Source: Adineta ricciae (Eukaryota; Rotifera; Eurotatoria; Adinetida; Adinetidae). Taken from it: 64,000 nucleotides of DNA. Below are positions 46,511-57,255 of this stretch, piece by piece (positions within the stretch are counted from its first letter, which is position 1; every line of letters starts with the position of its first letter). The stretch covers positions 1 through 64,000 of the forward strand of contig CAJNOJ010000235.1 in assembly GCA_905250025.1 (NCBI GenBank). Direction: 5' to 3'. Below the pieces are notes generated by a model. That model was not told the DNA's origin and ran no database searches. It saw only the letters and a program-made list of their open reading frames with translations. The translations under genes were made by a program, and so were the position numbers.

Positions 46511-46605
46511 AAGAATTCAAAAGAAAGAATAACATAGAAAAAAACAGATTTGATGATTTTTTTTTCTTGCTTTGTTTTTTTTTTCAATTAAAAAAAACAC
46601 TGCGA

Positions 46606-48282
46606 TCAATCTTCGTCTTCATCATCTTCGTTATCATCACCATCTTCATCGTCATCGCCTTTTTTATTACTTTGTGATGGACGTTTTGATTCGGTCGACG
46701 CTCCAGCTGTTTCGTCGTCATCTTCACCTGGTAATTTACCTTTGATTGCACCTTCTAGACACGAAAAAACAAGATTTCTTCTTCGATGTATCGTTTTTTC
46801 TTACCTTCATCTTCATCGGAATCTTCATCATCATCACCGGATCTTTCACGATTTTCATCTTCAGCTTGTTGCATTGCTTCCTATGAAGTCAAATTCTTCG
46901 ATATCAAAACGAGAAAATATCTTTCGCAAAACTTCACCNTTCTTCTTCGATGTATCGTTTTTTCTTACCTTCATCTTCATCGGAATCTTCATCATCATCA
47001 CCGGATCTTTCACGATTTTCATCTTCAGCTTGTTGCATCGCTTCCTACGAAGTCAAATTCTTCGATATCAAAACGAGAAAATATCTTTCGCAAAACTTCA
47101 CCTTCAATGTTATATCGTCAACATCAGTGACGACTTTTGGTTCCATTTTAATCTTAAATATTCCTCGGTATTTTTCAATGCCTAATCTGATCTTATCGAT
47201 AACATTTTTCAATGCATCAAGTCCTTCATTGCGATCAAGACATGTCGCTGTTACGACATAAAGTGGTGGGGCAATCAAATTGATCTAAAAAACATCATTA
47301 ACAGTCAAATATTAGATCATTTGTTTTGAAAAACAAATTTGAATGTTACTTTGACAGGCATTTCTTCTGTTGATGCGTTGAGACCTTCTCGTAATGCGGC
47401 TTTAACAGCATCGACACCTTCATAACCATAACAAGCAACTTCAACATCTAAAATTACAGATTGGATCAATTAGCAGGAATTCAAAACTGTTTGCCATTTA
47501 CCTGCTCGACATTTTACGGCTTGAGGAGTCAATCGTCGACGAATGTTGTTCAAAAGAATCTTCTTTGTTGCATCGTCAACTTTACAATCATCAAGTTCAT
47601 GTTCATCGCTAAAGCAAAATTTCTTTTCTCAACGTAAACTCATTCCTCAAATTTCCTACTTCACAGCACGAGCAAAAACATCATAAGCAGCGCCTGCTCG
47701 TTTATATTTTTCATCATAGTACCAAGCTGTTTTGTCATATAATTCTTCGAATTCCTCATTGGTTTTTAAGCCTAAGACTTCTGCTGTATGACGAAGAATA
47801 CTGCTAACCTAGAAAACAAGCCACTATATCAAATTTCCAACACAATGAATGCATACGGTTTTTCCACGGACGAATTTTTCTTCACATTTGCTGACATCTT
47901 CTGGTGAAACACGACGTTTGGATAAATCAATATAACCTAAATTAAATATATATACATGTAAATATGCTATCCAAACAAAATCTCACCTTTATCGCGATCG
48001 ACACGAACAACAACGACGACTTCGTTTCGGCCAACACGAATAAGTTTATTAATCGAACGGATACGACGACGTGATAATTCAGTCAAAAGAATCATACCTA
48101 TCAAAAAATCGATAAGGATATTCATTCTTAATATAAGAGTAGAGATGATCCTCACCTTCAATGTTGTTGTATTCAAGTAGATGAACATAAACACCCATTT
48201 CTTCGATATTAACGACGTTGACCATAACTAAATCGTCCGTTTCAGGGAGACGATTTTTGAAAAATCGGCAAGTTAACTGCAT
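46606..48282 (-). CDS. EIF2S1: Translation initiation factor eIF2 alpha subunit
   Basis: Multi-exon gene starting MQLTCRFF at 48282. The S1 RNA-binding domain reads [21 protein letters not shown]. The regulatory loop, split between exons, is NNIEG+[14 protein letters not shown]; the serine corresponding to human Ser51, target of PERK/GCN2/PKR-type kinases, is present. [10 protein letters not shown] and the alpha-helical and C-terminal domains ([32 protein letters not shown]) follow. The C-terminus is highly acidic ([10 protein letters not shown], then DDDEDGDD), longer than usual. The exon encoding [17 protein letters not shown] appears twice around the N at 46939, with two substitutions between copies; this is probably two alleles left unmerged, not a real exon duplication. 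As part of eIF2 it delivers Met-tRNAi to ribosomes. Confidence 0.93.
46776..47102. repeat. 163-base direct duplication around a single N (allelic overlap)
   Basis: 46776-46938 and 46940-47102 match except at two sites (gcattgcttcctatg against gcatcgcttcctacg). The copies are separated only by the N. They duplicate an eIF2-alpha exon and its splice sites. Confidence 0.85.
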
Positions 48283-48780
48283 GATTTTTGAAGATTACTA
48301 AACAAGGTCTAAAAGAAAAAAGTCAACTGTGATTTCATCAGAATCTTTGCGATCGATGGAGTTAATTTTGGAAAGAACGAACGAATTTCATTTTCCATCG
48401 TTTACATACATATTTTTATATTGGTGGACTGGCAAACAAATCTAAATATGGAGGTCTCTAGCGTCTTCCAATTCTATTGGATCGTTAACTCCATCGTATT
48501 TATGAAAGAAGAATTCAGCATCGAATGGACTCGTTTGTAGGATGAGAGTTGATTTTGATATGAATTGTTGTATCATTCTTTGCTTCCTGCTATTAAGTTC
48601 ATCCAGTTAACTTCAATTCAGTTTTCGGATGCCTTCGTTTTATCTTGAAACTAGAAGGAGATCCGCTGCAAATAAGAAATATCTATCGAATATCTCACGT
48701 GTTGAAGAGTTATAACAGATAGAAAATCAATACAATTAAAATTTCTACGCTTCCAGTCCTTATTTTTCCCACTGTGCATC
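48283..48780. other. Intergenic upstream of eIF2-alpha
   Basis: About 500 bases expected to hold the eIF2-alpha promoter. No TATA box or open frame of note. Confidence 0.4.
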
Positions 48781-49320
48781 GTATAAAAAGTCAGTTTCGG
48801 CTATATCTCTTTATGCAAAAGAGTAACCGAAGCTCATTTCTGCCTCAGAAATCATGAAAATTTCTTCTTTCTCTGATATTCATTTTCCACTCCAGCTATT
48901 CATTCATCGACCTCTTTCTCACTCTCACGTCATTTCATACCTTATATCCTTCGAATTCACCCACCCTCATCATTTATCTTAATCTTTTGAGAACCTGTAA
49001 CGCTATTGATGAGTTTCGCAGATTATCTGTAGCATTCACCGAACTATCACAGGCGTAGAGAAAACGTGGATTGTTGTCTTTAAGCGCTCAGACGGCCTTC
49101 GCTATTGATTTCACCCCCTTTTGAAATCCTGAAATCCTATTGGTCAGTTTCATAGACTGCCTGTAGCAAACGGCTGGTTCCTTTGTTCTCGGTGAAAAGT
49201 AGATGTCGACCTTCCTCTGGGTCTCAGGAAGCATTGTGGAAAGTTTCACGCCGATAGCTACTACAGGGACTGAATGCATAGCGAACAAACAGACAAACTT
49301 TCTTCTTTATATATATAGAT
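48781..49320. mobile_element. Repeat-bearing element remnant, type unassigned
   Basis: Two diverged direct copies of a 50-base phrase begin at 48984 and 49118 (CTTTTGA...CTGTAGCA), about 134 bases apart. A further related phrase (CTGCCTCAGAAATCATG against GGTCTCAGGAAGCATTG) links 48840 with 49225. The block ends in ACAAACAGACAAACTTTC followed by TATATATATAGATGA, which looks like the 3' end of a non-LTR or similar element. No polymerase or transposase frame survives. Confidence 0.45.
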
Positions 49321-49858
49321 GAATAATAGAAAGAACAACTTTTTCTTCTTTTCATTTAGGACTGTTTCGATGATCATCACTATCATCATTTGTTTGTTGT
49401 TCGTTAAGTCGCGAAGCAGAAGTTGTCGTTCGCTTTCTCAAAATATTTGCCGAAATTATGAAAGAACCGTTAATCGTTAACTTAAATTCATGACATATGT
49501 TTTCTCTTTTTGTTAGCGTTTTTCATTATCAAATAAACGACCTTTTTTTAAAGATAAAACCTTTCGTTTAACTTGCATGAAAAACTGAATGAAATACTCG
49601 AAAGTTGTTTTGTAAAAATAAATGATTTGTTGCAGAGAAGTTCAACTTATTTCAAGGTCGAATTATCTTTATGAATTTTAATATGAGCGATAGAATTTGG
49701 TTCGAGCTTTTACCTGAATTAAATGAAGACTGGTGGGATTTTGAAAAAGTTTCACAAATCTCTGCATTGAAATCCAGCAAAAACAAATATTTCCTAGTTC
49801 TATCATGAAGCGGAGAACTTAAATATAGAGGGACACAAAAGTCACTTAACCCCAAAAC

Positions 49859-50121
49859 AACTGAATATCTCCTTAAATGAACAATGCTTTAGCGCAAATG
49901 TCCGAATGGTTTCCCTTCTGCATTAATACACACTTGACAACGATCAGCTACACAATGACAGATTGTCTGGCATAATTCGATATCATCATTGACTAATATA
50001 AATTCTTGATCGAAGTTTCTCTAGGCGTCTCTTCATCAATATAAATATGAAGCTTGGACACGTCCCTATCATGGATAAAAAATCAGCTCATTTGCTTAAG
50101 CTGTAAAGGAGATATTCAGTT
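49859..50121 (-). mobile_element. Possible Tc1/mariner-type transposase relic with inverted ends
   Basis: The minus-strand frame 50014-49889 ends ...CHCVADRCQVCINAEGKPFGHLR then stop. A closing CI-x-A-x-G-xx-F-xx-L is typical of Tc1/mariner-superfamily transposase C-termini. The frame is shifted or stopped upstream. A perfect 16-base inverted repeat (AACTGAATATCTCCTT) lies at 49859-49874 and 50106-50121, flanking the relic. Assignment rests on a short motif. Confidence 0.4.
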
Positions 50122-50844
50122 TTGATGATGTGCCTTACGTAGGAACTACCATCATCCCAAATATACGCGTTTCTATCGGCGTTAGATTTTCTACGCCGAT
50201 GAATCGGTTACCGTTTGCAATCCTTGAATTTTCACAAATTCCATGAGTTTTCAGTAAATACAATCATTAAAATATCCACCCGACTCAAGATTTTAATTCT
50301 TTTTACAATTGTGAATTCCAATAAAGCTTTTATTGCATACCAAACACGAAGTGTGTACCAGCACCTACATTTCGTATCCCCTATGAAATCATAAACGGCT
50401 AGACTTTACTGAATTTCCATACTCGTCGCTAAGTCACATATCCACTTGTGCTTTAGCCGTTATTTATCGACAGATAGCAAAACACAAAGCAAAGCAAGTT
50501 TCTTTTCATGCATTTTGCGTTTTTATATCAATTTATTCTAAATAATCAGAACAACACAATTTTATTCTTCATCATAATCATCTTCAGTCTGTCCATTCGT
50601 TTCGGTAACATTGGGAAGTTCTCTTTCAGTATACGATACGATGCCAATGTTTTGATATTCCATTTACTCAGACAAAAAGCGATATTTCCTCGTTTACGAT
50701 CATCACCACTAAGAGTACAGAGAATAGAGAGCGGTAAGTCAATGAGGTTAGTTACCATGCTTGGTTGAATTGTCTACACAGTCGTTTAACTAAAATCTCA
50801 CAATGACGATCGTTTTTGATACATGAAAATAAGTGCGAAATGAT
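50122..50844. other. Intergenic, no gene seen
   Basis: AT-rich. The overlapping opposite-strand open frames at 50508-50768 have no recognisable motif. Confidence 0.4.
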
Positions 50845-51240
50845 TTATTGAAAACTATCCTTGGAACATATGGTGTTCATTGATAAACGAGATATGATAT
50901 CAGGCAAAATATTGAATAGTGCCATGCCACGTTGTCGTAATGATAGTTCATCGAAGAAATGTTGAGCAATACTTGATATTGGTGTGTGCGAATGAAATAA
51001 ACACAGCGCTATTTCACTGACATGACCACAAACCTGAATTCAAAGCAACTTTTAGTGAGAAAGAACAAATTTTCTTCTCTTACTTTGATCATTTCTCGAA
51101 AGATGAGTATCGCAATTCTGCATAATGCTGTTTCATCCACATTCAAATCTTTATCATGAATTTGTGCATAGAATTGAGGTGTAAATGGTTCGATAATATT
51201 CGGATGTTTATGTGTCACAGATATTTGATCTTTATTCTTG
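50845..51240 (-). pseudogene. Condensin complex subunit 1 (NCAPD2) gene fragment
   Basis: Two exon pieces (about 51240-51084 and 51033-50845) separated by an intact 50-base GT-AG intron encode part of condensin subunit 1: HPNIIEPFTPQFYAQIHD, then IFREMIK+VCGHVSEIALCLF, then SSIAQHFFDELS and FNILPDIISRLS. These are consecutive blocks of the HEAT-repeat region. The frame stops 11 residues after DIISRLS, so the roughly 250-300 residues expected after this are missing, and no upstream exons exist because the opposite-strand RB-like fragment begins at once. The surviving splice site and open frame suggest recent truncation or a transcribed remnant. A complete copy should lie elsewhere in the genome. 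Confidence 0.65.
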
Positions 51241-51241
51241 A

Positions 51242-51792
51242 CAAGGTTATTCCTTCTTGAAAATTATCGAAATTTATTTGAGAACAACTAAACAAATCTG
51301 GAAATCTCATTTATTTATTAAATATTTATCATCGATCGAAGAAATTATTTTATCTTCATTAGCATTTGAACACAATTCTCATCTTCGAAATGAAATCAAA
51401 TGCAAAGGAATTCTAATTTATCAACAAATTCAACAATTAACCATCAAATTAACACTGCAAACACCACCAAATGTCTCAAAATTATTTCTCCATTCTCCTA
51501 CTCCTTCAGCAAATGTCAAAAGAAAATTATTTGATCAAAGTCCCACTCAAGTAAAGTCTTGTCTTCCTTCTTCGAATGATCAAATTCACAGCATTGATTG
51601 AAAAGAGAATATCAATAACTAATCTTTGTTTTGTAGAGTTCTTTGCCGATCATCCGCAGTCAGTCTGATGCAATTGGAGAAAATGGAAGTAAAATGGCGA
51701 GAAAAGAATCTCCTTATGCAATGTTTTACCAAAAATATTATCAACTGCTGTTTACATGTCTTGAATTGTTATGTTCAACGTTATCAGTGTGA
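51242..51792 (+). pseudogene. Retinoblastoma-family pocket gene fragment
   Basis: Two exons (51242-51550 and 51637-51792) joined by a GT-AG intron. The first encodes SFLKIIEIYLRT and FIKYLSSIEEIILSSLAF, matching the end of RB pocket domain A (hydrophobic-KVIEVFIR, then K-H/Y-L-xx-IEE-x-IL-xx-LA). A Ser/Pro-rich spacer follows (PTPSANVKRKLFDQSP), and the second exon gives ESPYAMFYQKYYQLLFTCLELLC, matching the first helix of pocket domain B. It stops there: the rest of domain B and everything before the end of domain A are absent. The similarity begins within about 30 bases of where the opposite-strand condensin similarity ends, so the two fragments abut head to head. Probably a non-functional rearrangement product. 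Confidence 0.6.
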
Positions 51793-53247
51793 AGCTAACA
51801 CACTGTTTGTTCGTGCTAGCTTCACATCGATAAGGGAAAGAGAGAGAACGGAGTTTTCAAGGTTATTCTAATTCCGATTTCAATTCAGAATGTTTAACGA
51901 GTTTAACAAAAAAATGTTTTACAAATTGAAAATGATCGACAAGTCAATTCAACAAACAATTAATTATTTAATTCTTTAGAAGAGAAAAACTGTAATGAAT
52001 TTTTTTTTGTTTTCTTTCAAAATATTTGTGACATATCGATTTCATAAAAAGAAAGAAATACCTTTTCACAGTAATATGATTTGTTTGGATATAGAGTATT
52101 ATTCCGAATTTTGTCTTTCTTCCAGTGATATTTATAATCTATGATGTACCGTGACATTCAAAGAAATTTGAAGATCTATAAATTTCAAACGACACGTATT
52201 TTGGATGCAAAAGCTACTTCATATCATCTAATAATTCTATGATAGTCAAGAACTATGATTCATTATATGAGGAAACGATTAAATTTATTCGAAATCATCA
52301 ATATTCTTTCATTCTACTGAATGATCGTTCATATGATAGGAGAAAATTCTTTTTGTCGAATAGTTCTCTTAGTCAGTTGTAAGGTAGCGCACTCTTTTTC
52401 GAAAAATTCTTTGCCTCAAACGTGATGTCAGTGGTTATCTAGTCGTAGAATAATATCATGAGATCTAAGTTTGTTTGTTTGTTTCTAAGTCATCATTTCG
52501 AATGAAGTTCACCACTTTTATAACAAAACATTCCTCAAAAACCAAATCGTGTCCATTTGGAATAAATTCCACTTCATTGAATTCACTTTTTACATATTCA
52601 GAACAATATGCATCATCAAAAACTATTTTAGACACCTTTTTGTAGAGTACAGAGTGATGTATCTCATGACGAATCGAAAATTTTGTCGAACAATTAATTG
52701 TGTTGAAACATTGATGATCAGTTCTCAAGATACCTGTCGCTTTTAACAAAGCAATCAGTATCTCAGCACTATTCAGAATTGAATTTTCTACCAAGTGATG
52801 TCGTTTTCTGGGATTCAAAAAGCCGTCTCACTCTCGAGTGGAGAGAAATTATTATTGTATGAATAGATTCTATAGTATAAGAATATGAGAATCTTTTGTT
52901 AAATTGTTGCACTGCTCATATAGATTGCATGACATTTAACAATATATTTTTGTTTAAAATTCTTGCCATATTGATGGACTTACAATAGTTGTTTAGTAAG
53001 AATGTGTTTTTATCATTGTAACCTCGGAGTTAAATGATAAAACGAAAGGTTTCGTGCACAATTCGTTCTTTCTCTCTCTCTCCATCATCTTTTTTATCTT
53101 TGCAACGATGTCCAACACTTGTATGAGCCCTAATGAACTGTTGACATAGAGCTTAACTTCGATCTTTGATTTTCTTTCGTTTTGTATGACGAGACAATTA
53201 TAACGAGATTGAATTTATTGAACATACTCAATGAAGAATTGAATGCC
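51793..53247. other. Intergenic; one uncertain minus-strand open frame
   Basis: About 1.4 kb. A 117-codon minus-strand frame (52818-52465) has no ATG but has an acceptor-like CCCAG at its start. It could be a stray exon; no family is recognised. Otherwise AT-rich and featureless. Confidence 0.35.
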
Positions 53248-54137
53248 ATGTTCATGAAATGTACGTTGGTTTCGAGCCAATCAATTCTTCTAAATTGTTT
53301 CATTTTGGTCTTAATGATCAGATCTAGTAATTCACACGGAAGATTACTCGAACCACCACAGAGAGGTAAGAGGAACGCATCGATTCGTATTGATTTGCTA
53401 TAGAGTTTTTAGGTTCAATGTGGCGCTTTGGATTCGATGTTCCAACAAATTACAATGATATGAGTAACTACTGTGGTGGAAAAGAAAATCAATGGGGTAA
53501 TCAACACGGTCGATGTGGTATTTGTGGAGATCCATTTCAAGGTCCACGTGATCACGAAGATGGTGGGATATATGCAACAGGTATCATTGGTCGTACATAC
53601 GAATCAGGCGAAATGATCAACACAACAATTGATATAACTGCGAATCATTTTGGTTATTTTGAATTTCGTTTGTGTCCACTCAATATGGGAGGAGCACACC
53701 GACCACGTCGTTTAACTCAACGATGTCTTGATCAACATTTGTTAACTATCGGTCCGAGTGACTCGAAATCTAATGGAGACGATACAAGATATTATTTACC
53801 ACACGGAAATAAATCTTACTTTTATGTGCCCGTTCAATTACCTCCAGACATCGTATCGTGCAGTCATTGTGTTCTTCAATGGAAATATCATGCAGGAAAT
53901 ACGTGGGGAAAAGATCAAAAAGGACGAAAATGTTTAGGTTGTGCTGACCAACAAGAAGAATTCTACAACTGTGCAGATATTGCAATTGTAGAACAATCTC
54001 CCAGTGAGTTGAGTACACCAACTAATGGAGATAATAGCACGATAGCTAGTGATAGTAGGAAAACTGAATATCTAACGTTCAAATATCTTTTATTACTTTA
54101 TTGTTGTTATTCTATCATTGTTTTCTTTGTTTTGTAA
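53248..54137 (+). CDS. AA15-family lytic polysaccharide monooxygenase, likely GPI-anchored
   Basis: Exons 53248-53365 and 53413-54137 give about 280 residues. The signal peptide ends RSSNS, so the mature protein starts with histidine (HGRLLEPPQRG), the amino-terminal half of the copper 'histidine brace'. The second copper histidine is in DITANHFGYFEFRLCP. Other AA15 marks: CGICGDPFQGPRD, CSHCVLQWKYHAGNTWG, EFYNCADIAI. These enzymes cut chitin or cellulose oxidatively; in invertebrates they serve digestion or cuticle turnover. The C-terminus has a Ser/Thr-rich stretch then a hydrophobic tail (YLLLLYCCYSIIVFFVL), typical of a GPI-anchor signal, so it is probably tethered to the cell surface. 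The ATG at 53248 is chosen over 53182 because it gives a normal signal peptide. Confidence 0.9.
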
Positions 54138-54776
54138 ATTATCCTTGATATCTATGACTGGACGAAACGTTTTCTCAAATATTGTTTGACTGTTGCTGTT
54201 TTCTTTTTCAACGATACAAGTAAAATACAAGGTTTGTCAAAGATTTCCTTTTTGATAACATCCGTGATTCACTTATTTCTTTATGTCACAATGAAAGTGA
54301 TCACATTTTCACTAATATCTGCACTTGATTATTCAGCACAAGTAAAAATATAGCTGATCTGTAGACGTTTATTGATGCAAAGATTAGTCTCGTCATATAG
54401 TTTTCTGTAAGGAACATAATTCTTTTGGCCTATCTCAACTAATGTCATCGTCAATATTTTCCTCATTTAGCACGGCATCTTCTGTATATTTACAGCGATA
54501 TCTTCAGAAAGAAAATTCTTTCTATGATTTTTCTGCTGATAATAGTTGCTTTTTAGGAAACGCCATCTCATGTATGTCTACAGCGATATCTCGGGGAAGA
54601 AAAGATTATTTATCTACCATTTTCTCGCGATATTTTCTCTGCTCTTTCCATTTTTGGAACGACATCTTCTGTTAACTCAAGACGATATCTACATCAACTA
54701 TACAGCGGGTACATTTACTTTATCTCCAGCTCATTTTCGGTAAACTAAATCTATAATACATCGTCAGTTAGAAACT
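54138..54776. repeat. Three degenerate tandem units upstream of calponin gene 1
   Basis: Within 54468-54710 a phrase recurs three times about 90-110 bases apart: CATCTTCTGTATATTTACAG-CGATATCTTC, then CATCTCATGTATGTCTACAG-CGATATCTCG, then CATCTTCTGTTAACTCAAGA-CGATATCTAC. No gene in between. The remainder of the interval is featureless. Confidence 0.55.
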
Positions 54777-55550
54777 ATGGCTCATATTGGACCAGCTTAT
54801 GGATCGTTAGCAGCTAATCAAGCAAAAGTACATGACGGCATAAGAATGAACGCATATGTAAAACTTTATTGAGTGTTTAGATTTCAGCGAAACGAGATCC
54901 AGCACTTGATCAAGAGGTTCAGACATGGATTGAAACGATCATTGGTGAGAAATTTCCAAATGGTTCCTACGAAGATGCATTGAAAGATGGTGTCATCTTA
55001 TGCAAGTATGTTTACTAAGTTCTTGTTTTATCTTTACCATTGAAACTTTGCTAACTACTATCAGATTAATGAATAAACTTCAACCAAATAGTATTCCAAA
55101 ATATGCAACGTCTGGTGGATCTTTCAAACTTCGTGAAAATATTGCACTTTTTCGTAAGTACTGAATTATTTCTACGAGAATATTTCAATATCAAACACAA
55201 TATAGAAACTGCTGCTCGTGCTTATGGACTAGAAGATGCAGAACTCTTTCAAAGTGTCGATCTTTTCGAAAAACGTAATATTCCACAAGTAACACAATGT
55301 TTATTTGCGCTTGGTCGTCATGTAAGATATATCTTTACGCCATAGCTAAATCTACATTATCTTCATTTAGGCACAAAGACATCATTTCAATGGTCCAATA
55401 CTCGGTCCTAAAATGTCTGAAGCCAATATGCGAGAATTCACTGAAGAGCAACTCAATGCGGCAAAAAATGCTCTTCCTTTATTGAACGAAGGTATGAATA
55501 AAGGAGCAAATCAATCTGGTCAAAATTTTGGTCTTACTCGACATATTTGA
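54777..55550 (+). CDS. Calponin/transgelin-family protein, copy 1
   Basis: Five exons (54777-54827, 54881-55005, 55065-55153, 55206-55321, 55371-55550) give 186 residues. A single CH domain starts at about residue 25 (QTWIETIIGEKFP, YEDALKDGVILCK, LMNKLQPNSI, FKLRENIALF, DLFEKRNIPQVTQCLFALGRH). One calponin-like repeat closes the protein (GMNKGANQSGQNFGLTRHI). This is the muscle-protein-20/transgelin architecture: an actin-binding protein of muscle or cytoskeleton. A paralogue lies 1.7 kb downstream on the same strand with the same exon borders except one. Confidence 0.93.
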
Positions 55551-57255
55551 ATTTGTGATTGAAAGACAAACAGACATTGAAATTTCTTATCTAAATAATT
55601 ATCATTTATGATTATAGTTGAAGAGAAATTTTGTAGAACGTATTTGCTTATTATACAAACGAATCTTTGCATGCTTGCTTAAGTTTTTCTATATATTCGA
55701 GCTCATTATTAATGAAATAAAGAAGAATTTATGAAAATCACTCAGATTAGAGATTATTCTGTACAGTGGTGCCTATTAGTTGTTTTCCATTGTTCTACAA
55801 CAACACCAAGACTAATTCAAAAGCAGTATGAAATCCGATGCGTAATAAAACAGACATTGTATATAATAAATCCGTTGTAGAATTTCATTTATGCTTAAAA
55901 TTTGCGAACAAACGAATGAAAAAAGCTTTCTTGAATCTATTCAATAAAGATTATCAATTGCTTTCAACACTGTTTGAAGATGATGATTTGTGTAAATTTG
56001 AACAGAATACGTTAGAGTAATCATTTTTTGCGAGATCTCTTCTGATGATTCACTGAGAGTCAACTCATTAACATTAGACAATGTTCTCTGTAGCTGCTGA
56101 ATTAAAGTTCTTTGTAATTTATCTGACCTACATTTATCAGTACCATTTGATGGAGAATTAGTTCAAGTGCAAATTGTTGAGATCATCTCTGTATCGCTTT
56201 TAAATAAAAAAAAACGAATTGCCTTTTAGCTCTGTGCACATTTTCAAACCAAGCTGTTGATATCGAGTTAAAATAGAATGCAGATGAAAGGTTATTCCGT
56301 GCAATCGAATCCATTAGTCGTTCTCCTTTATCCCACAGTGATATAAAAAGATATCTTTCAAGACCATTGAAAGGAATCAGAAATAGAGAGAAAAAAACAG
56401 TTGCCATTTCTATTTATCTTGATCATATTCCATTGTAACAGTGATGGAAGTTGATAATGATAATAAGCAATGACATAACATGTAATCCGATATAGAAAGA
56501 GATTTGATCATTAGCATGAGAACATCTTGTTTGTGAATACATCATATATCATTTATCGTGCTAGTTTCTATCAATGATAATAGTTTATAGTTGAACCAAT
56601 GTTTTTGGACATTCAAAGGAAAGAAAATGACATGAAAAGAAATTTTTCATGAGATACGATGTACTAAAAGAAGATGACATCTGCTCTTTTGTTCCGTTAC
56701 ATGTTATGTTGACTGTATATATGACTGATCTAATGCATAATTTGGCTACGGAAGAATATGCACTGAAACATAAAGTAGCGAAAGAAATCCAATGTTTCTC
56801 TCTGGAAGAGAAAACAGTATCTGTCATCATTGGAAACAAAGTCAAAGCGTAACAGGTACATCATGATCAGCTGTCTCGAAAAATAGAGATCAATTTATAT
56901 CTCATTGGGTATTCGATATCATTCTTCCCCCATCTACATAGAGAGATATATACAATTCTTGAACTTATTAACACTTTTCGACATGACTACATCGAACCAT
57001 GTTCCAAATATAGTAACAAGCAATTTCAATAGGAATGTAGTATTTCCTATAAGTTACCAATAATGTCCTTGACGATCGTTTCTCTTTCCTTTTTTTCTTC
57101 CTTTCTCGTTCTCTTTTTCCCGCTACGCCCACTTCGGATATATCTCTGTTTGGCAATATCTGGATAATTTTTTTTTTGCTACTCGCTGATATCACTTCTG
57201 TACCAAAAGACTATCACTTCTAGTTGGCGTATTTGCAAAGCATCAAACAGAGAAA
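55551..57255. other. Intergenic between the calponin paralogues, 1.7 kb
   Basis: No recognisable gene. Small frames (for example 55838-56020 and 56649-56852) have no motifs or splice partners. A CT/TC-rich tract lies near 57080-57120. Confidence 0.5.

Noticed and set aside
46742-47261. Overlapping plus-strand frames of about 100-147 codons around the N
   Set aside because: They are antisense to eIF2-alpha exons and are duplicated only because of the single-N join.
49088-49288. 66-codon minus-strand frame in the repeat block
   Set aside because: It lies across the internal repeats of the element remnant and matches no polymerase or transposase motif.
52465-52818. 117-codon minus-strand open frame
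   Set aside because: It lacks an ATG. An acceptor-like site at its start leaves it possible as an exon, but no partner exons or family were found.
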